Source: Verrucomicrobiota bacterium
Lineage (GTDB): Bacteria; Verrucomicrobiota; Verrucomicrobiia; Opitutales; Opitutaceae
DNA length: 64,000 nt
Assembly (NCBI GenBank): GCA_018239845.1
Contig: JAFEGO010000017.1
Coordinates: 1-64,000 of the forward strand
Direction of reading: 5' to 3'
Under the pieces are notes generated by a model that did not search any database, was not told where the DNA came from, and saw nothing but the letters and a program-made list of their open reading frames with translations. This document shows, piece by piece, positions 8,561 to 16,704 of this stretch. Every line of letters begins with the position of its first letter. The first letter of the stretch is position 1. A program made the position numbers and the translations under genes.

Positions 8561-9685
8561 TCAGCCCAGGGCTTGGGCGAGGTCGGCGATGAGGTCGTCG
8601 GGGTGTTCGAGGCCGACGGAGAAGCGCAGGAGGTTGTCGGGGGTGACGGAGTCGGGGCCCTCGACGGGCTTGCGGTGTTCGATGAGGCTCTCGACGCCGC
8701 CGAGGCTGGTGGCGCGGGTGATGAGTTTCATGCGGCCGGCGGCGGCCTGCGCGCCGGCGAAACCGCCGTGGACTTCGAAGGAAATCATCGCGCCGCCGCC
8801 GGTCATCTGGCGTTGGGAGACGGCGTGGCCCGGGTGCGTGGGCAGGCCGGGGTAGTACACGCGTGACACCTTGGGGTGGGCGGCGAGCCACGCGGCGAGG
8901 CGGGCGGCGGTGGCGGCCTGGGCGCGGACGCGGACGGGGAGGGTGGCGAGGCTGCGGAGGAGGAGCCAGCAGTCGAAGGGGGCGGGGACGGCGCCGCCGA
9001 TGCGCTGCCACTCACGAATGTGTCCGATTGTGTCCGATGGTGCGTCGGCGGAAAAGACGAGGGCGCCGCCGAGGATGTCGCTGTGGCCGCCGAGGTATTT
9101 GGTGGTTGAATGCATCGCGATGTGCGCCCCGAGGGCGAGCGGCTGCATGAGGACGGGCGAGGCCCAGGTGTTGTCGGCGACGACGAGGGCGCCGGCGGCG
9201 CGGCCGAGGAGGGCGACGGCGGCGACGTCGGTGATCTTGAGGCGCGGGTTGGAGGGCGTCTCGAGCCAGACGAGCTGCGTGGGTTTTTGCAGGGCGGCGG
9301 TGACGGCGGCGAGGTCAGTGCAGTCGATGAACTCGGCGACGAGGCCCCAGCGCGCGAAGGTGGTTTTCACGAGGGCGCGCGTGCCGTGGTAAAGGTCGTC
9401 GGGGAAGATCGCGCGGGCGCCCGGCGCGAGGGACTGGAGGACGGCGGCGATGGCGGCCTGGCCGGAGGCAAAGGCGAGGGCCTCCGTGCCGTGTTCGAGC
9501 GCGGCGAGGGCCTGCTCGAGGGCGCGGCGGTTGGGGTTGTCGAGACGCGTGTAGTTGAAGCCGTGCGGGAGCGTGCCGTCGGCGGCGCGCTCGAAGGTGG
9601 TGCTCAGCGTGAGGTTGGGCGTGACGGCGCCCGTGGCGGGATCGATGCGGCGGCCGGCGTGGACGGCTTGGGTTTCGAGATGCAT
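8561..9685 (-). CDS. Cys/Met metabolism PLP-dependent enzyme (cystathionine gamma-synthase/lyase type)
   Basis: 374 residues. Fold-type I PLP enzyme of the trans-sulfuration family: MHLETQAVHAGR start, NYTRLDNPNR (47-54), FASGQAAI (72-79), D171 in VADNTWASP, and Schiff-base lysine K196 in HSTTKYLGGHSD. Length matches MetB/MetC/MGL (about 380). The synthase and the lyase cannot be told apart from the visible motifs, so no gene symbol is given. It probably acts in cytosolic methionine or cysteine metabolism. It lies between an aldo/keto reductase and a PhyH gene with CACGGA-type palindromes in both gaps. Confidence 0.88.
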   Translation of the reverse strand: MHLETQAVHAGRRIDPATGAVTPNLTLSTTFERAADGTLPHGFNYTRLDNPNRRALEQALAALEHGTEALAFASGQAAIAAVLQSLAPGARAIFPDDLYHGTRALVKTTFARWGLVAEFIDCTDLAAVTAALQKPTQLVWLETPSNPRLKITDVAAVALLGRAAGALVVADNTWASPVLMQPLALGAHIAMHSTTKYLGGHSDILGGALVFSADAPSDTIGHIREWQRIGGAVPAPFDCWLLLRSLATLPVRVRAQAATAARLAAWLAAHPKVSRVYYPGLPTHPGHAVSQRQMTGGGAMISFEVHGGFAGAQAAAGRMKLITRATSLGGVESLIEHRKPVEGPDSVTPDNLLRFSVGLEHPDDLIADLAQALG

Positions 9686-9707
9686 GTTAATTAGGAAGCG
9701 AAGGGGA

Positions 9708-9741
9708 GGCCCACGGAATACACGGAAGACACGGAAAATTC
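9708..9741. repeat. CACGGA-family repeat, half copy
   Basis: GCCCACGGAATACACGGAAG followed by ACACGGAAAA: three ACGGA units at about 9-base spacing, equal to the left arm of the full element at 44207. No matching right arm follows, so this is a solitary arm. It sits in the 79-base gap between the PLP enzyme and the aldo/keto reductase. Confidence 0.65.
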
Positions 9742-9764
9742 CGGAGGATGTGGTGGAGGAAAAC

Positions 9765-10754
9765 TTACTTGCCGCCGTACCAGAAGCCGCGGCGCCAGTT
9801 GTGGCGGCGGAGTTTTTGGAGGAGCGCGGCGGAGAGCGGCGGGAGGTCGCTGACGGCGCAGTTGGCCTCGGCCTGGGCGACGTTGCGGATGCCGGGGATG
9901 ACGGTCGAGACAGCGGGATGAGCGAGGACGAATTTCAGCGCGGCCTGCGCCATCGTGAGGTTCGTGCCGGCGAGGTCGGCGCGGATCTGCTCGGCGCGGG
10001 CGACGGTGCGGGCGAGGCGATCGCCTTCAAAGTAGCCGCGGCGAAAATCGTCGGGCGGGAACTTCGTGTCGGCGGTGAACTTGCCGGTGAGCGAGCCCTC
10101 GTCGAAGGCCACGCGCACGATGATGCCGACGCCGCACTCCTTGGCGACGTCGAGGAGCTCGGCGGCGGGCTCCTGCTCGAAGAGGTTGTAGATCACCTGC
10201 ACGGCATCGACCCAGCCGCCGCGCATGAGGTCGATCACGCAGTTCTGGTCGTGCTCGGGGGTGGAGACGCCGATGAGGCCGAGCTTGCCCTCGCGCTGGA
10301 GGGCGCGGAGCACCTTGAAGGGCGTGGGGTTGCGGTTCCACGCACGCGTCCAGGTGTGGAGTTGGAGGAGGTCGAGGCGGTCGGTGCCGAGGTTGCGGAG
10401 GCGCTCCGCGACATTTTCGCGGAGGTAGGCCTCGGGGTAACGCTCGTCGGCGACGCAGTAGGGCGACGGCGGCCAGAGGCCGGCGGTCGGAGGCGTCTTG
10501 GTGGCGACGAAGATCTTTTCGGCGTGGCCCTTGGTGGCGCGCTCGCGGAGGACCTGGGCGATGAGGCGCTCGCTGCGGCCCTCGCCGTAGCCAGCGGCGG
10601 TGTCGATGAAGTTGCAGCCGAGGTCGAGGGCGCGGTGCAGGGCGGCGAGGGAATCGGTGTCAGCCTGCGCGCCCCACGCGCCGCCGATGGCCCAGGCGCC
10701 GAAACCGATCTCGGAGCAGTTAAAACCGTGGCGACCGAAGGAGCGGAGTTTCAT
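9765..10754 (-). CDS. Aldo/keto reductase
   Basis: 329 residues from the ATG at 10754; the GTG at 10790 would add 12 residues (MCPPPNPLNLPP) that look non-coding. A (beta/alpha)8 NAD(P)H-dependent oxidoreductase with catalytic D51 and Y56 in DTAAGYGEGRSE, K86 in FVATKT and the His in LLQLHTW; the C-terminal VSTVIPGIRN is the cofactor-binding loop. It resembles the YajO/Tas-like branch that reduces aldehydes or sugar-like carbonyls. The start lies 197 bases from the divergently transcribed chemoreceptor, so both promoters should be in that gap. Confidence 0.88.
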   Translation of the reverse strand: MKLRSFGRHGFNCSEIGFGAWAIGGAWGAQADTDSLAALHRALDLGCNFIDTAAGYGEGRSERLIAQVLRERATKGHAEKIFVATKTPPTAGLWPPSPYCVADERYPEAYLRENVAERLRNLGTDRLDLLQLHTWTRAWNRNPTPFKVLRALQREGKLGLIGVSTPEHDQNCVIDLMRGGWVDAVQVIYNLFEQEPAAELLDVAKECGVGIIVRVAFDEGSLTGKFTADTKFPPDDFRRGYFEGDRLARTVARAEQIRADLAGTNLTMAQAALKFVLAHPAVSTVIPGIRNVAQAEANCAVSDLPPLSAALLQKLRRHNWRRGFWYGGK

Positions 10755-10951
10755 CGGAGGGAGATTGAGCGGGTTGGGCGGCGGACACACGGAGAAAGGA
10801 AGCGGGGGAGTATTTTAATGACAGGACTGTGCATTAATGATGGATGGATCACCGGAGACCCGTAAGCTTGCCTCAGATTAAGTTGGAGAGTTCGCTCAAG
10901 GTCGTCCGCCAACGACCGGATCACCCGCGTGCCCCGACCCCCTTTTTGCCC

Positions 10952-12670
10952 ATGAAGTCTTGGACCATCGCCCAGCGCCTCTACATCTTTTTCGGGATCG
11001 TCATCGTCGCCCTGGGCGCCGGTTTCTGGCTCTTCCTCCATTCCGACAACCTCGAGAGCGAGGCCGTGCAGCGGCGGGAGCAGATGGGCGATGCGACCGA
11101 CCGCATCCGTTATGACATCCTCACGATGAGCGATGCCCTCCGTGGCCTGCTGATCGACCCGAAGAACCAGACCGAGCAGCAGCGCAAGAATGACGCGGAC
11201 GACGATCTCGCCAAAACGATGGAAGAGGTGAAACAGACCCTGCAGGCCCGGCCGGAGCTGCTGCGCGCCATCGAGACCGTCGCGCAATACGACGAACAGA
11301 ATCTCAACAAACGCGAAAACGAGCTCATGGCGCTGGTCGCGCGGGGCGACCCGGGGGCGCTCGCCTTCTATACGTCCACCTACCTGCCGGCCCGCAAGGA
11401 AATGGACAAGCTGGTGGGGCGTTTCCACACGCTCGGCGAAGCGGAGCTGACGACCCAGACCGAAGAGGCGCGGCGCGAGCGGCGCATGGCGCTGGGGTTC
11501 TTCGGGCTCATCTTCCTCGCGACCCTGATCGGGCTGTTTTATTTTGCGCGCTCGCTCAGCCGGCCCGTGGAGCAGCTTAATGCCGCGGTCACCATCCTGG
11601 CGGCGGGCGATCTCTCCGCGCCGCTGCCCGAGCGGGCCGACCACGACGAGATCGGGCAGCTCACGCGCTCCTTTGCGCGGCTGGTGGCGTCGCTCCGGTC
11701 GTTCAGCGAGGCGGCCAACCGCGTGGCGGCGGGCGACCTCACGGCGGAGTTCAAGCCGCAGTCGGAGCGCGACGTCATGGGCACGGCGCTGCAGGAGATG
11801 GGCCGCAAGCTCGCCGCGCTCGTCTCCGACGTGCAGCGCTCCAGCGTGACGGTCTCCTCGGCGATCACCGAGGTGGCGGCAACGGCCAAGCAGCAGCAGG
11901 CGACGGCCAACGAAGTGGCGGCGACGACGACCGAGATCGGCGCGACCTCGAAGGAAATCACCGCGACGTCGAAGGACCTCGCCAAGACCGTGCAGCACGT
12001 GAGCGAAAGCGCCCAGCAGGCGGCGGTGCTGGCCGACAACGGCCGCGAATCCATCGGCAAGATGGATGAGACGATGCGCCGGGTGAGCGATGCGGCGGGC
12101 GGGATCAACTCGCGCCTGACGGTGCTTAACGACAAGGCCGCCAACATCGGCCTCGTGGTGACGACGATCGCCAAGGTCGCCGACCAGACGAACCTGCTCT
12201 CGCTCAACGCCGCCATCGAGGCCGAGAAGGCCGGCGAGTACGGCCGGGGCTTTGCCGTGGTCGCCACGGAAATCCGCCGCCTAGCCGACCAGACGGCGAC
12301 GGCGACCGTGGACATCGAGCAATTGGTGAAAGAGATCCAGTCGGCGGTGACCGCCGGCGTGATGGGCATGGACAAGTTTTCCGAGGAAGTGCGCCGCGGC
12401 GTGAGTGAAGTGGAAAAAGTCGCGGGCCAGCTCGCGCAGATCATCCAGAACGTACAGTCGATCACCCCGCGCATCAGCGCGGTGAGCGAGGGCATGCAGG
12501 CGCAGTCCACCGGCGCGGAGCAGATCAGCCAGGCGCTGGTGCAGCTCGGCGAGGCGGCGCGGCAGACCGCGGAGTCGCTCGTGCAAAGCAACGAGACGGT
12601 ACATCGCCTCGACGAGACGGCGCGCGGGCTGCGCACCGGCATCGAGCGCTTCAAGCTCAAGAGCAACTGA
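10952..12670 (+). CDS. Methyl-accepting chemotaxis protein, WspA-like, with two HAMP domains
   Basis: 572 residues from the ATG at 10952 ([10 protein letters not shown]), which puts the first membrane helix at 10-30; an earlier start adds a non-coding-looking leader. A four-helix-bundle-type periplasmic domain follows, then a second membrane helix ([17 protein letters not shown]), a HAMP domain ([10 protein letters not shown] to about +50), a second HAMP-like repeat ([10 protein letters not shown]), and the long signalling coiled coil with hairpin tip [20 protein letters not shown]. The tip and the [16 protein letters not shown] region resemble WspA. It opens the Wsp-like operon and is followed by a near-identical-tailed paralog. 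Confidence 0.92.
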   Translation: MKSWTIAQRLYIFFGIVIVALGAGFWLFLHSDNLESEAVQRREQMGDATDRIRYDILTMSDALRGLLIDPKNQTEQQRKNDADDDLAKTMEEVKQTLQARPELLRAIETVAQYDEQNLNKRENELMALVARGDPGALAFYTSTYLPARKEMDKLVGRFHTLGEAELTTQTEEARRERRMALGFFGLIFLATLIGLFYFARSLSRPVEQLNAAVTILAAGDLSAPLPERADHDEIGQLTRSFARLVASLRSFSEAANRVAAGDLTAEFKPQSERDVMGTALQEMGRKLAALVSDVQRSSVTVSSAITEVAATAKQQQATANEVAATTTEIGATSKEITATSKDLAKTVQHVSESAQQAAVLADNGRESIGKMDETMRRVSDAAGGINSRLTVLNDKAANIGLVVTTIAKVADQTNLLSLNAAIEAEKAGEYGRGFAVVATEIRRLADQTATATVDIEQLVKEIQSAVTAGVMGMDKFSEEVRRGVSEVEKVAGQLAQIIQNVQSITPRISAVSEGMQAQSTGAEQISQALVQLGEAARQTAESLVQSNETVHRLDETARGLRTGIERFKLKSN

Positions 12671-12731
12671 GGCGCGCCAACGCGTCTCGTAGAATCCGTT
12701 TTTACTTACAACAGTCTGATCCCTGCCTCCC

Positions 12732-14333
12732 ATGAAATCCCTGTCCATCCTGCAGCGGTTGTTCGTGTTCTTCGGCCTCATCATCGCCTCGCTGGCGGGC
12801 GGGTTTGCGCTCTTCATGCAGGCGGACGGCCTGGAGAGCCAGGCGACGGACCGCCGTGAGCAGCTCGTGGTGGCGGTGGCCCAGATCCGGGCCGACATCA
12901 TCGGGATGAACGACGCCCGGCTCGGGCTCATCATCGCCCCGGCCAGCTCGGCCGCACGCGAGCGCCGCGCGGCGGCAAATCTCCACATCATGGGCACGAT
13001 CGAGTCGATCAAGCCGCTGGTCGCGGGCCGGCCGGAGCTGCTGCAAGCCGCGGAGGCGATCGGGCAGTACGATACGGTCAAGCTCGGCCAGGTGGAGGAG
13101 CAGCTGCTCTCCCTGATGGGCAAGGATGATGCGGCGGCGGCGGCGTTTTACACGGCGACCTACCAGCCGGCGCGCGCCGAGGCGGATCGGCTGATGACGC
13201 GCTTCACCGAACTCACAAACAACGACGTGGCGTCCCAGCTCGCCGAGGCGCGGAGCGAGCGCACGCTGGCGCTGCGGATCTTCATCGGCATCTTTGTGCT
13301 GTCGCTCGTCGGGGCGTTTTTCTTCGCGCGTGCGCTCAGCCAGCCGCTGCAAAAACTTACGGCGGCGGTGGGCGTCTTCGCCTCGGGCGACCTCACGGCC
13401 AGCCTGCCGGAGGCCCGCGGAGGCGACGAGATCAGCCGGCTCACCAACTCGTTTTCCGAAATGGCGCGCAAGCTCGCGACGCTCGTGGCCGATGTGCAGC
13501 GCTCCAGCGTGATCGTCTCTTCGGCTATCACCGAGGTGGCGGCGACCGCGAAGCAGCAGCAGGCCACGGCCAACGAGGTGGCGGCGACGACGACGGAGAT
13601 CAGCGCGACGTCGAAGGAGATTTCCGCGACCTCGAAGGACCTCGCGCAGACGGTGTCGCACGTCAGCGAGGGTGCGCAGCAGTCCGCCGTGCTGGCCGAC
13701 AACGGCCGCGAATCCCTCGGCAAGATGGACGACACCATGCGCCGCGTGAGCGACGCGGCAGGCGGGATCAACTCGCGCCTGACGGTGCTTAACGACAAGG
13801 CCGCCAACATCGGCCTCGTGGTGACGACGATCGCGAAGGTCGCCGACCAGACCAACCTCCTTTCCCTCAATGCCGCCATCGAGGCCGAGAAGGCTGGCGA
13901 GTACGGCCGGGGCTTCGCGGTCGTGGCCACTGAAATCCGCCGCCTAGCTGACCAGACGGCGACGGCGACCGTGGACATCGAGCAATTGGTTAAGGAAATC
14001 CAGTCCGCGGTGACCGCCGGCGTGATGGGCATGGACAAGTTCTCCGAAGAGGTGCGCCGCGGTGTGACCGAGGTCGAGAAGGTCGCGGGCCAGCTGCAAC
14101 AAATCATCCAGAACGTGCAGTCGATCACCCCGCGCATCGGCGCGGTGAGCGAGGGCATGCAGGCGCAGTCCACCGGCGCGGAGCAGATCAGCCAGGCGCT
14201 GACGCAGCTCGGCGAGGCGGCGCGGCAGACCGCGGAGTCGCTGGTGCAGAGCAACGAGACGGTGCACCGCCTCGATGAGGCCGCGCGCGGGCTTCGCGCC
14301 GGCATCGAACGTTTCAAAGTCAAAGGCAGCTGA
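12732..14333 (+). CDS. Methyl-accepting chemotaxis protein, WspA-like paralog
   Basis: 533 residues. Same plan as the upstream receptor: first membrane helix about 8-28, periplasmic helical bundle, second membrane helix ([20 protein letters not shown]), but only one HAMP ([20 protein letters not shown]) before the signalling coil. The signalling half is almost identical to the upstream receptor at both protein and DNA level, whereas the periplasmic halves have diverged. The pair therefore probably reads two different surface or envelope signals into one kinase array. Separated from the first receptor by 61 bases and from the CheW gene by 24 bases. Confidence 0.92.
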   Translation: MKSLSILQRLFVFFGLIIASLAGGFALFMQADGLESQATDRREQLVVAVAQIRADIIGMNDARLGLIIAPASSAARERRAAANLHIMGTIESIKPLVAGRPELLQAAEAIGQYDTVKLGQVEEQLLSLMGKDDAAAAAFYTATYQPARAEADRLMTRFTELTNNDVASQLAEARSERTLALRIFIGIFVLSLVGAFFFARALSQPLQKLTAAVGVFASGDLTASLPEARGGDEISRLTNSFSEMARKLATLVADVQRSSVIVSSAITEVAATAKQQQATANEVAATTTEISATSKEISATSKDLAQTVSHVSEGAQQSAVLADNGRESLGKMDDTMRRVSDAAGGINSRLTVLNDKAANIGLVVTTIAKVADQTNLLSLNAAIEAEKAGEYGRGFAVVATEIRRLADQTATATVDIEQLVKEIQSAVTAGVMGMDKFSEEVRRGVTEVEKVAGQLQQIIQNVQSITPRIGAVSEGMQAQSTGAEQISQALTQLGEAARQTAESLVQSNETVHRLDEAARGLRAGIERFKVKGS

Positions 14334-14357
14334 GTCCCGGGTCGCGCCGCACTGATC

Positions 14358-14819
14358 ATGCTTTTCATCCTGTTCCAACTCGGCTCCGACCGCTACGCCC
14401 TCCCGGCCCACGAGGTCGCGGAAGTGCTGCCGCTGGTGGCGGTGAAGGCGCTGCCGGGCGCGCCCGCGGGCGTGGCGGGATTGATCGACTACCGGGGCAA
14501 GGCGGTGCCGGCGATCGACCTGAGCGCGCTGGCGCTGGGCCGGCCGGCGGCGCGCCGGGTGAGCACGCGGGTGCTCATGGTGCGCTATGCACCGCCGCGC
14601 GGCCGCGAGCGGCTGCTGGCCGTGATCGCCGAGCGCGCGACCGAGACGATGGCGAAGGCGCCGGAGGATTTTAAGCCGACGGGGGTGACGAGCGACGCCA
14701 CGCGCTACCTCGGCCCGGTGGCTTCCGATGCACGCGGCCTGATCCAGCGCGTGGAAGTCGCGGCGCTGCTGACCGATGCCCTGCGGGTGGCACTGTATCC
14801 GGAGGAGGCCGTCGCATGA
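14358..14819 (+). CDS. cheW: CheW-like adaptor (WspB position)
   Basis: 153 residues, essentially one CheW domain: LFILFQLGSDRYALPAHEV, PGAPAGVAGLIDYRGKAVPAIDL and a C-terminal strand region. It couples the receptors to the CheA kinase. By operon position (after the receptor, before CheR) it corresponds to WspB, one of the two CheW proteins of Wsp systems. Its stop overlaps the CheR start (ATGA at 14816). Confidence 0.9.
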   Translation: MLFILFQLGSDRYALPAHEVAEVLPLVAVKALPGAPAGVAGLIDYRGKAVPAIDLSALALGRPAARRVSTRVLMVRYAPPRGRERLLAVIAERATETMAKAPEDFKPTGVTSDATRYLGPVASDARGLIQRVEVAALLTDALRVALYPEEAVA

Positions 14820-16057
14820 GCACCGAGGCCGTCGAAAGCTGGCTGCAGGAGCACACGGGCCTCGAGGCGAACGCGCTCGGCACGGGCGTCGTCGCCCGCG
14901 CGGCGCAGGCGCGCATCGTCGCGACGGGCTGCGGCGGCCCGGATGATTACCTGCGGCTGCTGGCGGGTTCCGCGGAGGAGCGGCAGGCGCTGATCGACCG
15001 CGTCGTGGTGCCGGAGACCTGGTTTTTCCGCGACCGCCCGGCGCTCGACGCGCTGGCCCGGCACGCGGTGGAGACGTGGGGCCCGGCGCACCCGGGCGCG
15101 ACGTTTCGCGTGCTCAGCCTGCCCTGTTCGACCGGGGAAGAGGCGTACTCGCTGGCCATGGCCTTCACGCTGGCGGGTTGGCCGCTGGAGAAACTGAGTA
15201 TCGATGCAATGGATATAAGCCGCGACAACATCGGGCGCGCCGCAGCCGGGGTGTACGGGCGCAATTCGTTCCGCGGTGACGACCTCGCGTACCGCACGGC
15301 CTTCTTCGAGCCTGCGGGGACGGATGTCTGGAAAATTTCGGAGCGCATGCGCGCGCCGGTGAAGTTCGGGCAAGCCAACCTGCTCGCCGTGGATTTCGCC
15401 TTCGGCCGCGCGTCCTACGATGCGATCCTCTGCCGCAACCTGCTGATCTATTTCGACCGGCCCACGCAGGACCGCGCTATCCGCACGCTGCAGGGCCTGC
15501 TCGCGCCGGGCGGCTGGCTCGCGGTGGGCCCGGCGGAGCCGGTGCTGCTGTTCGAGCACGGCTTCGAGGCGGTGCGCGTGCCGGGAGCGTTCTTGCTCCA
15601 GCGCGCCGAGGCCAAGCCCGCTGTGCCGGAGCTGCCGAAACACAGCGCACCGATCTGGACTGCGCCGCGCGGGATCGCCCCGGTCAAACCGGCCCCGGCG
15701 GCGAAGCGTGTTCCGGTGGCGGTGGAGGCTCCGGTGGAGACCCGTGAGACCACGCTCGACGAGCTGCACCAACTGGCCGATACGGGCCGGTTGGCGGAGG
15801 CGGCGGCACGCGGCGAGGCCTTGCTGGCGAAGCGCGGCGCCTCGGCCGACCTGCTGTTTTTGCTCGCGGTTGTCTCGGAGGCGGCGGGGCAGGACGCGCG
15901 GGCGGAGGAGCTTTACCGCAAGACCCTTTACCTCGATCCGCGGCACAGCGATGCGCTCATGCATCTCGCGTTGCTGGCGGGAAAAAATGGCGACGAGCGC
16001 GGGGCGCGGGCCCTGCGGGAACGCGCGCAACGCGCCCTGGTTAAGGAGGTCCGGTGA
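14816..16057 (+). CDS. cheR: CheR-type methyltransferase with C-terminal TPR (WspC-like)
   Basis: 413 residues. SAM-dependent glutamate methyltransferase: VPETWFFRD (substrate-binding region), SAM motif VLSLPCSTGEEAYSLAM, DISRDNIGRA, and FDAILCRN-like YDAILCRNLLIYF. A Pro/Ala-rich linker (about 265-305) leads to a TPR-like region (about 315-410; LHQLADTGRLAEAAARGEAL and ARAEELYRKTLYLDPRHSDA). CheR fused to TPR is typical of WspC and of other alternative-function systems and sets receptor adaptation. It overlaps its neighbours at both ends. Confidence 0.92.
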   Translation: MSTEAVESWLQEHTGLEANALGTGVVARAAQARIVATGCGGPDDYLRLLAGSAEERQALIDRVVVPETWFFRDRPALDALARHAVETWGPAHPGATFRVLSLPCSTGEEAYSLAMAFTLAGWPLEKLSIDAMDISRDNIGRAAAGVYGRNSFRGDDLAYRTAFFEPAGTDVWKISERMRAPVKFGQANLLAVDFAFGRASYDAILCRNLLIYFDRPTQDRAIRTLQGLLAPGGWLAVGPAEPVLLFEHGFEAVRVPGAFLLQRAEAKPAVPELPKHSAPIWTAPRGIAPVKPAPAAKRVPVAVEAPVETRETTLDELHQLADTGRLAEAAARGEALLAKRGASADLLFLLAVVSEAAGQDARAEELYRKTLYLDPRHSDALMHLALLAGKNGDERGARALRERAQRALVKEVR

Positions 16058-16704
16058 GCACCGAGCCCGGCAACCATTGTTGGAAACGCATCGGCACGTG
16101 GGGCGACCGCTCGTGCCCCGAGCTGAAGACGCACATGCACTGCCGCAACTGCCCGGTGTACTCCGCCGGGGCGGTGCAGCTGCTCGACGCCGAGGTGCCC
16201 GAGAGCTACCTCGCGGAGCAGGCGCGACACTACGCGCAGGCGAAGACGGAGACGCGGCCGGGCGCGCGCTCGGCGGTGATTTTCCGGCTGGCCGACGAGT
16301 GGCTGGCCCTGCCGACGACGGTCTTCCGCGAAGTCGCGCCGCTGCGGAAGATCCATTCGCTCCCGCACCGGCGCGACCGCGTGGTCACGGGCGTGGCCAA
16401 CGTCCGCGGCGAGCTGCTCGTCTGCGTCTCGCTCGCCGACGCGCTGGGCATCACGGGGGCCGGCGCGGGCGGGACGGCGGCGCGGCTCGCGGTGGTGAGT
16501 CGCGACGGGGACCGGTTTGTCTTTGTGGCCGACGAGATCGCGGAGCTGGCGCGCTACGACGACGCGGACCTCGGCCCAGTGCCGGCGACGTTGGCCCACG
16601 CGCAGGCCACCTACACGCGCGGCATGCTGGCGTGGCGCGATCGCACGGTCGGCGTGCTCGATGACCAGTTGCTCTTCTACACCCTCAACCGGAGCCTGAC
16701 GTGA
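16054..16704 (+). CDS. CheW-like adaptor with N-terminal Cys cluster (WspD-like)
   Basis: 216 residues, GTG start preceded by AAGGAGG and overlapping the CheR stop. The first 35 residues hold four Cys and two His (CWKRIGTWGDRSC then HMHCRNCPV), a pattern shared with WspD-type proteins and suggestive of a metal or redox site; a CheW domain follows (about 70-205; VTGVANVRGELLVCVSL). Two different CheW proteins in one operon is a hallmark of Wsp systems. It may tune the receptor-kinase array. Confidence 0.88.
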   Translation: MSTEPGNHCWKRIGTWGDRSCPELKTHMHCRNCPVYSAGAVQLLDAEVPESYLAEQARHYAQAKTETRPGARSAVIFRLADEWLALPTTVFREVAPLRKIHSLPHRRDRVVTGVANVRGELLVCVSLADALGITGAGAGGTAARLAVVSRDGDRFVFVADEIAELARYDDADLGPVPATLAHAQATYTRGMLAWRDRTVGVLDDQLLFYTLNRSLT

